A stretch of DNA of 64,000 nucleotides from Candidatus Kinetoplastibacterium crithidii (ex Angomonas deanei ATCC 30255) (GCF_000319225.1 NC_019815.1:434001-498000); one strand, 5' to 3'; counted from the stretch's first letter, positions 11,121-21,374 are shown. Translations and numbers: made by a program. The notes: generated by a model not told the origin, from the sequence alone.

Positions 11121-12506
11121 CTATGATCTATCATTTTCTATATTATTATCAAAAACAGAAAATGGCATAGGAGCACTATCAAAATACTCATCCTCATCAT
11201 CTCTTAGAGCATTACTAGAAAAATCAGCAGCTATTTGATCAGAAACATTTGTAATATTTATGTTATTAGCACCCAAAAATGATTCCTTTTCTAAAACAGG
11301 AACAACATACCCTGATATTAAAAGATATTTTTCCCAATGCAACACCATATCATCAGTTCTAGATAAATAGTCATACAAGCTAATTAGCAATAAATGTGGG
11401 TAAGGCTTATCTTCAATACTTAAGCTACGTAAAAGATATAATTCTGCTTGACCCCATAATTTATACTTCAAGCACAAAATACCTAATGCATTAAGTAAAT
11501 CACAGTTGTTCTCATTTTTCTCTAACCACAATTCAATCTTTGCTATTCTTAAAGAAATCTGCTGTTCATCACAATTATTTGCATATTCATATATTAATCT
11601 TGGTTCTAATGAATTATTTATAGATCTTTCTAAAACTTTAGATGCTTCTTCATATTGATTAGCAGATGCTAAATACCTGGAAAAACACAATGATATTTTA
11701 GGGAATAAGCGTTCTTGTGATTTAAAATATTTCCATAATGGATAACATGATTCATTTTTTAGACTATATTCATTTATTAAATTTGCTCCTGCTTCATCTA
11801 TAATCTCATTTAGATTAGAATGGAATTCACAATTTCGGTCTAAAAGCAATCTAGCAATATCTATAACTTTTGTATTTTCTCCCAACATAATATATATCTT
11901 AAGAGATAGTTCTAATACATTTAAATTATTTTCTCCAACTAAGGCATTAAGTTTCTTCAAAAAAACTAACGCTTTTTCAGGTGTTTTTTTTGCAATTAAA
12001 ACCTTAATTTTCAAAACTAAGAACGCTTCTAATGAAGAAGGATCTGATTCAAAATAATTTAAAGAACCTTCTAAATCTCTCAAGCAATTGTCATGGTTTC
12101 CTATTGAAAAATTACTTTTTACTGACAGTATAAATAACAAGAATCTATCTTGGAAAGTAGAGCCATTCGTAAGTAAGTTAGAAAATATTTCATTAGATTC
12201 TGTGTATTTATCTTCTAAAAAAAATAATAAACCTTTTTTAAAAAGCCTATTTTCTTTATCAAGAATTCTATTTTTGTGCCAATTGCTAATCTTGTTTTTT
12301 ATAGAAAATAAAAAAGATAAAATCTTAAATATGGCGTATAACGATAGAAGAAATATTAGCAACACAAAGCCTGCAGTGATTAAAGACATATTAAAATGCC
12401 AAGAGTCTATTATTACTGTTACTTCAGAAGAGTCATATTTTTTAAAAAAAATTGCAGTAACAATAATCAAAACAACTATACAAAACAATCGAAAATAATA
12501 AGACAT
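11121..12506 (-). CDS. hemY: HemY-like inner-membrane TPR protein
   Basis: Belongs to the proteobacterial HemY N-terminal-domain family, not to the unrelated protoporphyrinogen oxidase also called HemY. Two membrane segments lie near residues 4-20 and 38-62, followed by a soluble region with helical repeats of tetratricopeptide type (461 residues in all). It is last in hemC-hemD-hemX-hemY, 14 bases after hemX. The family is linked to haem synthesis by gene context and is thought to scaffold pathway enzymes at the membrane, but its biochemical role is unsettled. Sequence conservation is low in the repeat region, as usual. Confidence 0.85.
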   Translation of the reverse strand: MSYYFRLFCIVVLIIVTAIFFKKYDSSEVTVIIDSWHFNMSLITAGFVLLIFLLSLYAIFKILSFLFSIKNKISNWHKNRILDKENRLFKKGLLFFLEDKYTESNEIFSNLLTNGSTFQDRFLLFILSVKSNFSIGNHDNCLRDLEGSLNYFESDPSSLEAFLVLKIKVLIAKKTPEKALVFLKKLNALVGENNLNVLELSLKIYIMLGENTKVIDIARLLLDRNCEFHSNLNEIIDEAGANLINEYSLKNESCYPLWKYFKSQERLFPKISLCFSRYLASANQYEEASKVLERSINNSLEPRLIYEYANNCDEQQISLRIAKIELWLEKNENNCDLLNALGILCLKYKLWGQAELYLLRSLSIEDKPYPHLLLISLYDYLSRTDDMVLHWEKYLLISGYVVPVLEKESFLGANNINITNVSDQIAADFSSNALRDDEDEYFDSAPMPFSVFDNNIENDRS

Positions 12507-12520
12507 ATTTAGTTTATTTC

Positions 12521-13510
12521 CTAATTAAGATCATCCTTATGAAGAGAACTACGCAAACATTTCATACTATTCAATGTATCAGAAATATCTAACAAATCAT
12601 TAAATAAAACAACATCATTAAAACAAGAAGCTATCTCTATTACATCAGAAATAAATTTTGAGTTCGGATCATAGTAGTTGGATACAATATCATTTATAAC
12701 TTTAATATTGAAAGAGAACAAATCATACTGATGAGTTAACAAAGCAAACTTAGCCATTAATATTTGTTGCTGCAATATAATATGTACACTATCCTTCTTC
12801 AAAAAAGAATCATTCTTTATCCTATGAATCTTAATAGAACTAGCAATATTGTTATATACACATATTGAAGCATCTTTGACATAGGAAATAAAACTATTTA
12901 AATATGGAAAAGAAGTATTATTTTTATTTTTTTCTTCAATCAAAGGAATATTATTTTTATTAAAAAAATTATCACTATAAATACAATTATTTTTATAATT
13001 CAATAATTCTACTGATAAATCATATAATTTATTTAAAGAAACTAAATAAGTACTAATATCTATTGGCTGAATTTTTTTTAATTTATTAACATCATTATCA
13101 ATACTGCTTCTTAAAGTATTAACTTGTTCATTCTCCTCAATTAAATCTAGACAAGATCTCGCTTTCTGCAAAAGGATAATAACTTTATTACAATCGCATG
13201 TAATTAATAAATATTGATTGGCCATATTCAGCAAAAGCTCTATATAATCTAATGATGAATCTTTTTTTGATGATGTTGTAATAAATTCATGAATTGAATT
13301 ATATTTTTGCTCTAAAGCATCAAATGAATTATTAACTGATGTAATTAGTTTTCTATTTAAACTAATATTTTTTGATTCCATCAATTCCAATCTAGCAACT
13401 AAATCTTTTTCAATATTAGAAATATGAGACAGTTTCATAGCTAACAAAATAACAACTGAAGCTAATAGAAACATCCCAAATGAATATAAAATTATTTTAA
13501 AATAACGCAT
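12521..13510 (-). CDS. hemX: HemX-like membrane protein
   Basis: A 329-residue protein with one N-terminal membrane anchor (about residues 7-26) and a long helical, coiled-coil-rich periplasmic part. Size, topology and position between hemD and hemY match HemX. Some relatives are annotated as uroporphyrinogen-III C-methyltransferase, but this protein lacks that methyltransferase domain, so no such activity is claimed. It starts about 60 bases after the hemD stop and is followed 14 bases later by hemY. Asn/Lys/Ile-rich composition reflects AT bias. Its function is unknown; a role in organising haem enzymes is inference from context. Confidence 0.82.
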   Translation of the reverse strand: MRYFKIILYSFGMFLLASVVILLAMKLSHISNIEKDLVARLELMESKNISLNRKLITSVNNSFDALEQKYNSIHEFITTSSKKDSSLDYIELLLNMANQYLLITCDCNKVIILLQKARSCLDLIEENEQVNTLRSSIDNDVNKLKKIQPIDISTYLVSLNKLYDLSVELLNYKNNCIYSDNFFNKNNIPLIEEKNKNNTSFPYLNSFISYVKDASICVYNNIASSIKIHRIKNDSFLKKDSVHIILQQQILMAKFALLTHQYDLFSFNIKVINDIVSNYYDPNSKFISDVIEIASCFNDVVLFNDLLDISDTLNSMKCLRSSLHKDDLN

Positions 13511-13571
13511 CTCTTTCTTCTAAGTAGTCAACATACACAAAGAAAACATTAGCACAATCTGAATAATATAT

Positions 13572-14379
13572 TTAATCACTAGTAATAGCAAAAGAAATTG
13601 ATTCTTCTACAGGGTCGCAAATTTTAATATTCAAATCTTTAAATCCTATACCTAAGAAACAACTTTCTAAAAATTCTTTAATTTTATAATGTATTACTAT
13701 AAAAGAAGATTTTTCAAAAAATTCATTTTTATAAAAATGTTTTAAATTTAAAAAAAATGATGAAACAATTTCATTGCTAGTAAAAACCCAAATAACCTCT
13801 TTGGACTCACTATATATTTTACTAATGATAGATAATTGGCTACGCAGTAACAATTCTTTCTTTCTTAGATAAATAGGGCATATGTCTACAAAACATCCTG
13901 ACTCTTTTAATTTATCTATTAACCAGTTTCTTCCACTAATACCTCTTACTACAAGAATTCTCTTTCTTAATAAAGAATAATTATGTTTTAATAATGCAAA
14001 CAGTGATTCTGAATCATAGATGTTACCAAACTCATTTGGAAATAAAATTTGAATTTTATCTATATCGGAAACAATATATCTTGAATACATAAAAGCTTTA
14101 GCTGTAGCAGGCCCAACTGCAGCAGCTATTGAATTTAAAGGCCAAATTGATATTTTTTTTTTTCAAAAACTTCTTTTAAGTACAATCTAACAGCATTACC
14201 ACTTACAAAAATCACAAAATCATAATTATTAGGCAAAAAAACTTCTTCGAATTTGTCTAAAGGAATAATTGATATCAAAGGAATAGAATAAACATTAACT
14301 CCTATTTTTTTATTTTTTTTGATAAGGAATCATTTAAACCATCAGGCCTTGTCAAGATAACTGATTTAGATAAAATCAT
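13572..14379 (-). CDS. hemD: Uroporphyrinogen-III synthase, interrupted at two poly-A tracts
   Basis: Closes hydroxymethylbilane to uroporphyrinogen III. Read as one gene from the ATG at 14379, the protein begins MILSKSVILTRPDGL and contains DFVIFVSGNAVR and IAAAVGPATAKA, both typical of HemD. The frame is broken twice. At an A8-T-A7 coding-strand stretch (14304-14319), frame 0 meets TAG; at an A11 run (14153-14163), the frame shifts again. One extra A at each site gives 810 nt, 269 residues plus stop, close to family size. Only the C-terminal 172 codons (13572-14090) appear as a plain open frame. It lies 40 bases after hemC. It may be a pseudogene, a slippage-dependent gene, or the product of homopolymer sequencing error. 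Confidence 0.8.
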
Positions 14380-14419
14380 AAAAAATGATAACAATATATA
14401 AAATTAAGATAGTTCAAAT

Positions 14420-15349
14420 TTAAAAAGATAAAGAATTTAATATTTTATCTCCACCTTTAGACAAGATGTCATGAGCTAGGGCTTCACCTAAATCAGCAGC
14501 AGTACTGACTGGACCAAAAATTTCAGATTTAATAATATTATTTCCATCCACTGATGCGACTAATCCCTTTAAGAGCAAATTATTGCCTATCAAAGTTGCA
14601 TATGCAGCTATAGGAAATTGGCATGACCCACCAAGCATTCTCAAAAACGATCTTTCAGCTGAAACACAAGCTGTAGTATCGACACAAGATAGCACACTTA
14701 ATAAAGCACGCATATCATCCCGATCACTTCTAATTTGTAAACCTAACGCTCCTTGGGCAACCGCAGGCAAAATAACATCACTATCAATATATTGTTTTAT
14801 GCGTGCATTATAACCTATACGTTTTAACCCAGCTGAAGCTAAAATAATGGCATCATAATCACCACTATCCAACTTATTTAGTCTCGTATCTAAATTGCCT
14901 CTAAGAGATTTAACTATTAACTCAGGGAATAAATTTTTTATTTGAGATTCCCTACGTAAACTTGACGTACCAATAACTGACCCAGGCATCAACTCATCCA
15001 TAGAAAAACAAGTATTAGAAATAAAAGCATCTCTTGGATCTTCTCTATGCATGATACTACATATTTCTAAATCATTCTGGATATCTGCTGGTACATCTTT
15101 CATAGAGTGTACTGCTAAATCAGCAACATTATCTAACAAAGATTTTTCAATTTCTTTAACAAATAGACCCTTACCACCAATTTTTGAAAGACTTGTATCA
15201 AGAAACCTATCTCCTTTCGTAATAATTGTTAAAAGATCTACTGAATATTCTGGATAAAATAATAACAAATTATTACGAACATACTCAGCCTGCCAAAGTG
15301 CAAGCTTGCTTGCACGAGTTGCAATAACTATTTTTTTTGATAAAGACAT
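14420..15349 (-). CDS. hemC: Porphobilinogen deaminase (hydroxymethylbilane synthase)
   Basis: Joins four porphobilinogen units into hydroxymethylbilane. At 309 residues it is family length. The N-terminus IVIATRASKLALWQAEYV, then GDRFLDTSLSKIGGKGLF and HSMKDVP with the catalytic Asp, are all present. The dipyrromethane cofactor Cys lies in LGGSCQFPIAAYA. It heads hemC-hemD-hemX-hemY. With hemF at 23.5 kb it shows that much of the haem route is retained, as expected for a symbiont that supplies haem to its host (known for this symbiont group). The frame is intact, in contrast to its neighbour hemD. Confidence 0.97.
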   Translation of the reverse strand: MSLSKKIVIATRASKLALWQAEYVRNNLLLFYPEYSVDLLTIITKGDRFLDTSLSKIGGKGLFVKEIEKSLLDNVADLAVHSMKDVPADIQNDLEICSIMHREDPRDAFISNTCFSMDELMPGSVIGTSSLRRESQIKNLFPELIVKSLRGNLDTRLNKLDSGDYDAIILASAGLKRIGYNARIKQYIDSDVILPAVAQGALGLQIRSDRDDMRALLSVLSCVDTTACVSAERSFLRMLGGSCQFPIAAYATLIGNNLLLKGLVASVDGNNIIKSEIFGPVSTAADLGEALAHDILSKGGDKILNSLSF

Positions 15350-15359
15350 CTATAGAATA

Positions 15360-15482
15360 TTATGAAAAAAAATTGAAAATAATTTTGGCAATAACACCAA
15401 ACATAGCCAGAATAAAAAGACTCTTTAATAATGGACGGCCAGAATGAAGTTTTCTTTTATAAGGACACTGATTTGTTTTCAT
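15360..15482 (-). CDS. Small single-span membrane peptide (40 residues), unknown
   Basis: A 40-codon frame between sucD and hemC. It has a basic N-terminus (MKTNQCPYKRKLHSGRPLL), one hydrophobic segment at about residues 20-37, and a stop just before the hemC start region. An AGGGTGG sits just upstream of the ATG, a better ribosome-binding site than many genes here have. Conserved-looking Cys, Pro and Gly codons in such AT-rich DNA argue for coding. I recognise no family. Topology is probably N-in. It could be a stress or complex-associated small membrane protein, but no function can be assigned. Confidence 0.5.
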   Translation of the reverse strand: MKTNQCPYKRKLHSGRPLLKSLFILAMFGVIAKIIFNFFS

Positions 15483-15503
15483 AAACCACCCTAATATAGG
15501 CGA

Positions 15504-15537
15504 AGAGGCTAAACTTAATTATATGAGATTAGCCTCT
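15504..15537 (-). terminator. Hairpin after sucD
   Basis: Inverted repeat AGAGGCTAA/TTAGCCTCT (9 bp) lies 12 bases past the sucD stop and upstream of the 40-residue ORF. There is no T-run on the minus strand, so it may be an RNA-stabilising 3' hairpin rather than a full intrinsic terminator. Confidence 0.45.
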
Positions 15538-15548
15538 AGAATAGATTA

Positions 15549-16430
15549 TTACAAGACAGATTTTAAAAGCTTGCCCATTTCTGAAGGATCACGAGTAGTA
15601 CGTATTCCACAACTTTCCATGACTTCTAGTTTAGCATCAGCAGTATCAGCACCACCTGAAATCAAAGCACCAGCGTGACCCATACGTTTACCTGCCGGAG
15701 CAGTAACACCAGCGATAAAACCAACAACTGGTTTTTTCATGTTATCCTTAGCCCATAAAGCAGCATTTACTTCATCTGGACCACCTATCTCACCTATCAT
15801 AATAACAGCATCTGTATTAGGATCATCATTAAATAATTTCAAAACATCTATATGTTTTAACCCATTAATAGGATCACCACCAATACCAACTGCACTAGAT
15901 TGTCCTAATCCTAATTCTGTAACCTGAGCTACAGCCTCATAAGTAAGCGTACCTGATCTACTTACAACTCCAATACGACCTTTACGATGTATATGGCCAG
16001 GCATTATACCTATTTTTATTTCATCAGGAGTAATTAAACCAGGACAATTAGGTCCAAGCAACAACGTTTTGCTATTAGAAGAAAACATCTTACTCTTGAC
16101 TTCTAACATATCTTTTACAGGTATCCCTTCTGTAATACAAATTACTAAATCTAACTCTGCCTCAACTGCTTCCAAAATAGCAGAAGCAGCTCCAGCAGGA
16201 GGAACGTAAATTACAGAAACAGTAGCTCCAGTCTGTTTTTTTGCATCTTTTACAGAGGCAAAAATTGGAATACCTTCAAAATCTTCACCAGCTCTCTTTG
16301 GATTAACTCCAGCTACAAAAGCAGATTTACCATTTGCATACTCTCTACACATACGAGTATGAAACTGACCAGTTTTACCAGTAATACCTTGAGTTATAAC
16401 CTTGGTATCTTTGTTTATCAAAATCGACAT
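15549..16430 (-). CDS. sucD: Succinyl-CoA synthetase alpha subunit
   Basis: With SucC it interconverts succinyl-CoA and succinate with NTP synthesis. At 293 residues it is normal length. The CoA-binding Rossmann part opens with TKVITQGITGKTGQFHT. The phosphohistidine loop KRMGHAGALISGG carries the catalytic His, and LLGPNCPGLITP is intact. It follows sucC by 26 bases, so the two are co-transcribed. Succinyl-CoA is also needed for diaminopimelate synthesis, which may explain retention. The frame is intact and no unusual residues are seen. Confidence 0.97.
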   Translation of the reverse strand: MSILINKDTKVITQGITGKTGQFHTRMCREYANGKSAFVAGVNPKRAGEDFEGIPIFASVKDAKKQTGATVSVIYVPPAGAASAILEAVEAELDLVICITEGIPVKDMLEVKSKMFSSNSKTLLLGPNCPGLITPDEIKIGIMPGHIHRKGRIGVVSRSGTLTYEAVAQVTELGLGQSSAVGIGGDPINGLKHIDVLKLFNDDPNTDAVIMIGEIGGPDEVNAALWAKDNMKKPVVGFIAGVTAPAGKRMGHAGALISGGADTADAKLEVMESCGIRTTRDPSEMGKLLKSVL

Positions 16431-16456
16431 TTATAAATCCTTGGCAATTGTAATTA

Positions 16457-17617
16457 TTATTTAACAGCAGCAACGACTTTGGTAGCAGCCTCAGCCATAG
16501 TATCTGCACTGATAATTGGCAAACCAGATTCAGACAACATTTTCTTGCCTAACTCTTCATTAGTTCCTTTCATTCTGACAACTAATGGAACTTTAAGGTC
16601 TACTGCTTTACAAGCTAATATTACACCTTCAGCAATAACATCACATCTCATAATTCCGCCAAAGATATTAACTAAAATAGCTTTCACTTCTTTATTTTTT
16701 AGCATTATTTTAAATGCTTCTGTTACTTTAGAAGCTGTAGCACCACCACCAACATCAAGAAAGTTAGCAGGTTCTCCACCAAACAGTTTAATAGTATCCA
16801 TGGTAGCCATCGCCAAACCTGCCCCATTTACTAAACAACCTATATTTCCATCTAGCTGTATATAAGCAAGATCAAACTTACTAGCTTCTACTTCTGCTGG
16901 ATCTTCTTCATCTAAATCACGATAGACAACAATATCAGGATGACGAAAAAGCGCATTAGCATCAAAATTAAACTTAGCATCCAATGAGACTATATTTCCG
17001 TCACCTGTCAAAATCAACGGGTTAACTTCAACCAATGATGCGTCAGTATCCCAATAAGCTTTATACAGTTTGATAAATTCTAAAGATGCTTTTTCAACTG
17101 ATTGCTCTGGAACACCTATACTTCTTGCTAAATTTTTAGCTTCTTCATTAGTTAAACCAACTGTAGGGTCAACAAATACCTTTATTATTTTCTCAGGACT
17201 TTTTGCCGCTACTTCTTCTATGTCCATACCTCCTTCACTGGAAGCCATGACACAAATTCTTTGTGTTCCTCGATCAGTTACTATGCCAAAATAGTACTCT
17301 TTTCTTATGTCAGCACCTTCCTCAATTAATAAACGACGAACTTTTTGTCCTTGAGAACCTGTCTGGTGAGTTACAAGTTGCATACCCAATATTTCTGAGG
17401 ATATTTTTTTTACTTCGTCTAAAGAACGTGCTAATTTAACTCCACCTCCTTTACCTCGACCTCCTGCATGAATTTGAGCCTTAACAACCCATACTGGACC
17501 ACCAAGCTTTTCAGCAGCAGATATAGCTTCATCAATAGAAAACGCTGGAATGCCACGTGGTACAGTTACATTAAACCGTCTAAGCAGTTCTTTACCTTGA
17601 TACTCGTGAATCTTCAT
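16457..17617 (-). CDS. sucC: Succinyl-CoA synthetase beta subunit
   Basis: ATP-grasp subunit of succinyl-CoA ligase. The 386 residues agree with the family (388 in E. coli). Visible blocks are [15 protein letters not shown], the nucleotide-binding [26 protein letters not shown] with metal ligands, and the CoA/power-helix region [16 protein letters not shown]. It is first of sucC-sucD on the minus strand. The 285 bases between it and recX are very AT-rich and carry a weak hairpin (GCAACA/TGTTGC at 17753-17771) that may separate the two transcripts. Confidence 0.97.
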   Translation of the reverse strand: MKIHEYQGKELLRRFNVTVPRGIPAFSIDEAISAAEKLGGPVWVVKAQIHAGGRGKGGGVKLARSLDEVKKISSEILGMQLVTHQTGSQGQKVRRLLIEEGADIRKEYYFGIVTDRGTQRICVMASSEGGMDIEEVAAKSPEKIIKVFVDPTVGLTNEEAKNLARSIGVPEQSVEKASLEFIKLYKAYWDTDASLVEVNPLILTGDGNIVSLDAKFNFDANALFRHPDIVVYRDLDEEDPAEVEASKFDLAYIQLDGNIGCLVNGAGLAMATMDTIKLFGGEPANFLDVGGGATASKVTEAFKIMLKNKEVKAILVNIFGGIMRCDVIAEGVILACKAVDLKVPLVVRMKGTNEELGKKMLSESGLPIISADTMAEAATKVVAAVK

Positions 17618-17902
17618 GTATTACCTGTCTGAACTTAATTAAATGAGAAAAAAACGTTACTATCTGACTTCTTAAAAGTTTAGTAAACACCTAAATTTAA
17701 ATTAAAAAAATCTAACAAAATATAAATGCAACAACAACATTACACAAAATAAGCAACAAAAAATCTGTTGCTATATTCTAACATGATAATAGAAAGAGAC
17801 AAATCTACTTTTTTACAATAATTGTTAGATACTTTTGAATTATACAATAATTATAATTTATATATAAATATAAAAATATACGTTCAATTCAAAATAAAAA
17901 AC

Positions 17903-18346
17903 TTATAAATCATATTTAGAATCATTTAAAACCTTATAAACTATTTCGTTAGAGAAACCACGTGAGGCTAAAAATCTAGCTTTTTTGCTATAAGAAACAG
18001 CTTGATTTGAATTGCTACCAAATTTTTTTTCACATAGAGATAATGCCCTATCAAAATCTGTTTCTTTAATTTCAGAAATATTTTTTTCTATAAGCTCTAT
18101 ATCTATACCATAAAATTTCATTTTCAAAAAAATAAATTGACTTCCATAATTGTTAATATACTTAGCTACTAATCGCTCTGAAAAAATCTCATCAGAAAGA
18201 AATTTCTTTTCTTTTAGAAGTTCAATTGTATAGTCTATCTCTGAGTGATCTTCACAAAATGACAGTAATTTTTTAGAAAGCTCATGGCAAGAGTAGTTTC
18301 TTTTGCTTAAAAGCTTTATAGCGATCGAAATTAGTTTTTTCTTCAA
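17903..18346 (-). CDS. recX: RecX regulatory protein
   Basis: Modulator that binds and inhibits RecA filaments. The 147 residues are within family size. The helical repeat pattern is recognisable: a start with AIKLLSKRNYSCHELSKKL, then IDYTIELLKEKKFLSDEIFSERLVAKYIN split across the middle repeat, and KARFLASRGFSNEIVYKVL at the end. It lies 42 bases after recA on the same strand, the classical recA-recX order. Keeping an accessory RecA regulator in a reduced genome is slightly unusual. Confidence 0.88.
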   Translation of the reverse strand: MKKKLISIAIKLLSKRNYSCHELSKKLLSFCEDHSEIDYTIELLKEKKFLSDEIFSERLVAKYINNYGSQFIFLKMKFYGIDIELIEKNISEIKETDFDRALSLCEKKFGSNSNQAVSYSKKARFLASRGFSNEIVYKVLNDSKYDL

Positions 18347-18388
18347 GAATGCATCTCAATAACAAAATTATAAATAATTTTAAATATA

Positions 18389-19447
18389 TCAATCCACCTG
18401 TTTATCTTCTAAAGGCTTAGAAAGAGAACGATTTCCATGAATAAGATTTTCTCTGATGGAATCTTCAATTTCTTTAGATACATCAACATTTGCATTCAAA
18501 AATTCTCGAACAGTATCTTTACCTTGGCCAATTTTATTTCCTTTGTAACTATACCATGATCCTGATTTCTCAAGGAATCCATTTGTTACACCTAAATCAA
18601 TAATTTCTCCTGCTCTTGATATACCTGTTCCATACATTATGTCAAACTCAGCTTGTTTAAAAGGAGGAGCTACTTTATTTTTTACTACTTTTACTCTTGT
18701 TTCACTGCCTACAACTTCATCACCTTTCTTAATAGAACCTACCCTTCTAATATCCAAACGAACAGACGCATAAAACTTTAAGGCATTACCTCCAGTAGTT
18801 GTCTCAGGACTACCAAACATTACACCTATTTTCATCCTTATTTGATTAATAAATATAACCATGCAATTAGTTCTTTTAATAGTTGCAGTCAGTTTCCTAA
18901 GAGCTTGGCTCATCAGTCTAGCCTGTAATCCAGGCAAAGAATCACCCATATCGCCCTCTATCTCAGCCTTAGGAACCAATGCAGCTACTGAGTCAATAAC
19001 TATCAAGTCCACAGAACCAGATCTAACTAAAGCATCAGCAATTTCTAGAGCCTGTTCACCAGTATCTGGTTGCGAAACCAGCAAGTCAGAAAGCACAATT
19101 CCAAGCTTAGATGCATATTGAACATCTAACGCGTGTTCTGCATCAATAAAAGCACAAGTTCCGCCTATCTTTTGCATTTCAGCTATAACTTGTAATGTAA
19201 GAGTAGTCTTCCCAGAAGACTCTGGACCATAAATTTCTATAACACGACCTCTTGGTAAGCCGCCAACACCTAAAGCTATATCAAGGCCTAATGAACCAGT
19301 TGATATTACTTGAATATCATTCTGAACATCATTATCTCCATAACGCATTACAGAGCCTTTCCCAAATTGTTTTTCAATTTGAGAAATTGCAGCTGACAAA
19401 GCCTTGTCTTTATCAGATTTATCAACTTTAGTATTTTGTTCACTCAT
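18389..19447 (-). CDS. recA: Recombinase A
   Basis: DNA-strand exchange ATPase for recombinational repair. The start is placed at the ATG at 19447: AGGA lies six bases upstream, and MSEQNTK fits the family N-terminus, whereas an in-frame ATG at 19480 would add 11 unrelated residues. The 352 residues include Walker [10 protein letters not shown], the Walker B region [14 protein letters not shown], and the L2-region [15 protein letters not shown]. The frame is intact. recX follows. In the 140 bases upstream I see no convincing LexA box, so classical SOS control may be lost. Confidence 0.97.
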   Translation of the reverse strand: MSEQNTKVDKSDKDKALSAAISQIEKQFGKGSVMRYGDNDVQNDIQVISTGSLGLDIALGVGGLPRGRVIEIYGPESSGKTTLTLQVIAEMQKIGGTCAFIDAEHALDVQYASKLGIVLSDLLVSQPDTGEQALEIADALVRSGSVDLIVIDSVAALVPKAEIEGDMGDSLPGLQARLMSQALRKLTATIKRTNCMVIFINQIRMKIGVMFGSPETTTGGNALKFYASVRLDIRRVGSIKKGDEVVGSETRVKVVKNKVAPPFKQAEFDIMYGTGISRAGEIIDLGVTNGFLEKSGSWYSYKGNKIGQGKDTVREFLNANVDVSKEIEDSIRENLIHGNRSLSKPLEDKQVD

Positions 19448-19591
19448 AAATAATCCTATAACACACCAATAATGGCACAATCAAAAAATTAACATAAATA
19501 ATTAGTTGATGTCCTAGCCAGTTATCCATAAAGAAATAAACTTAAATCATACAAAATTACTATAACTTATAAAAAGTTTATGCTAAAAACT

Positions 19592-20869
19592 TTATAAATT
19601 ATGAAATGCTGCATCAGCAAAACTAATATATACAGGACGACTCCACTCTACATCCCTTAAATTCCTATGTACGATATTTTCCACACCAAGAAGAATAGCA
19701 AAAATAGCCATCCTAACCGGTATGCCATTATCAGATTGCCTAAAAATTGCCAAACGATCGTCATTATTCAAGTCTGTACTAAGATCATTTGATCCTACAT
19801 TACTATCTCTTGGTAATGGGTGCATTATGATAGTATCTTTATTACAAAAAGCATTTATCTTCTCACTGTTAATATGAAAATCACTTTCATATCGAAATTC
19901 AAATTCAGATTCAAATCTTTCTTTTTGAACTCTAGTAGCATATACAACATCTGCGCCACTCAATCCTTTTTTTACAGAAGACTCAACACTCACAATATTA
20001 CCATTTCTAGAAGCATAATTTATAATGCTCTCAGGCATTTCTAAGCCAATAGGAGAAACTAATGAAATTTTTAAATTTTTATACAAAGATAGTAGTTTGA
20101 TCAAAGAATGCACAGTTCTACCATACTTTAAGTCACCAATCAAAGATATATGAGCACCATCCAATGATTTATTTAATCTGCTAAATTCGTTCTTTATTGT
20201 ATATAAATCAAGTAAAGCTTGACTAGGATGCTCACCAGGACCATCACCGCCGTTTATAATAGGAATATTAGATGCTCTAGCAAACTCTGAAACAGAACCA
20301 CGATCAGGGTGACGAACAACCATTATATCAACATAACCAGCAATTACCCTACTAGTATCATAGATAGACTCGCCTTTAGCCATAGAAGAAAAAGTAAAAC
20401 CAGTTGTATCACATACGGAACCACCTAGCCTACAAAAAGCTGTTCCAAAACTAACTCTAGTACGAGTACTGGCTTCAAAAAAAAGATTTCCTAAAACGGC
20501 TCCTTCCAAAACTCTGGAAATTTTTTTACGACGAGCTATTGGTACCATTAAATCAGCAATGGAGAATACTTCTTCTATTGAATCACGATCAAATTGCTCT
20601 ACTGACAAAAGATGATTTTTACCAAAGAAAGAAATTTTATTTCGCAAAGGAAGATTGTATACACCAGATAAAGAATTTTTTTCAATAAACTCAGATATAT
20701 AATTAAAAACACCATTAGGCATAGGTGTATATTCTGTACTTAGACTAGAAGCAAACCAAGAATTTAAAATCTTGCCATTTACTCCCAAATAGGCAGCAAG
20801 ATTCTCTTTCTTAAAACCAAATTTATCCATCATTTCTTGTAAAAGCATTTGCTGAGACATATTAGACAT
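19592..20869 (-). CDS. pyrB: Aspartate carbamoyltransferase, long form
   Basis: Condenses carbamoyl phosphate and aspartate, the committing step of pyrimidine synthesis. The carbamoyl-phosphate motif FEASTRTRVSF, GDGPGEHPSQALLDLYTI and MHPLPRDSNV are present. An N-terminal extension of roughly 80 residues precedes the catalytic domain, a long form I recall in other Burkholderiales. The ATG at 20869 is preferred because an AGG lies nine bases upstream; in-frame starts exist at 20890 and 20860. No pyrI regulatory subunit is adjacent. A TTTAAATC/GATTTAAA hairpin at 20902-20920 lies in the leader. No pyrC-type gene is nearby. Confidence 0.95.
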   Translation of the reverse strand: MSNMSQQMLLQEMMDKFGFKKENLAAYLGVNGKILNSWFASSLSTEYTPMPNGVFNYISEFIEKNSLSGVYNLPLRNKISFFGKNHLLSVEQFDRDSIEEVFSIADLMVPIARRKKISRVLEGAVLGNLFFEASTRTRVSFGTAFCRLGGSVCDTTGFTFSSMAKGESIYDTSRVIAGYVDIMVVRHPDRGSVSEFARASNIPIINGGDGPGEHPSQALLDLYTIKNEFSRLNKSLDGAHISLIGDLKYGRTVHSLIKLLSLYKNLKISLVSPIGLEMPESIINYASRNGNIVSVESSVKKGLSGADVVYATRVQKERFESEFEFRYESDFHINSEKINAFCNKDTIIMHPLPRDSNVGSNDLSTDLNNDDRLAIFRQSDNGIPVRMAIFAILLGVENIVHRNLRDVEWSRPVYISFADAAFHNL

Positions 20870-21099
20870 TACAAATAACCTCATTAACATTGATATATAG
20901 CTTTAAATCAAAGATTTAAATTTAAAAAGTAACATAAAACATGATTTTATATCTCTTTTACAAAAAACAATAATAAAGAAAATTATGTCTATAACAGAAA
21001 AACAAATTTATGCCCACCAATCTATAAAAGAATGAACAATATAAAAATCAACTACGATGTAAGACAGGAAGAATTTTGAAGACCTAGTAGATATTATCA

Positions 21100-21176
<77 letters not shown>

Positions 21177-21346
21177 ACTGATTTTTTGATTATATACGTT
21201 GTAAGTAATTAATACAATACAATACAATAAATATATTTTTTATATTACATTGTTTTTGCAACAAATATTTATATTTAATAAAATTCAAATTGTTATAATT
21301 AACTTAGATAACAATTAATAATAGTCAATAAATAACACTAAAGTAA

Positions 21347-21374
21347 CACTCAATTAAATCTTGAGTGCTTTTTT
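21347..21374 (+). terminator. Terminator-like hairpin in the yebC leader
   Basis: CACTCAA (21347-21353), loop TTAAATC, TTGAGTG (21361-21367), then C and six T. It has the form of an intrinsic terminator on the plus strand, yet no plus-strand gene lies upstream; the only neighbour is the minus-strand initiator tRNA. It is either an attenuator ahead of yebC or the 3' end of a short RNA begun near a TATAAT at 21294. Confidence 0.55.

Noticed and set aside
12088..12498. 136-codon plus-strand frame opposite hemY
   Set aside because: It is antisense to the hemY membrane and linker region, has no ribosome-binding site or recognisable domain, and arises from Lys/Asn-rich codons.
16479..16865. 128-codon plus-strand frame opposite sucC
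   Set aside because: It mirrors the conserved sucC coding strand and has low-complexity composition with no family pattern; it is a shadow of the real gene.
17753..17771. Hairpin GCAACA/TGTTGC between recX and sucC as a terminator
   Set aside because: The stem is only 6 bp and the following minus-strand sequence is a weak T-run; it is mentioned with sucC but not called.
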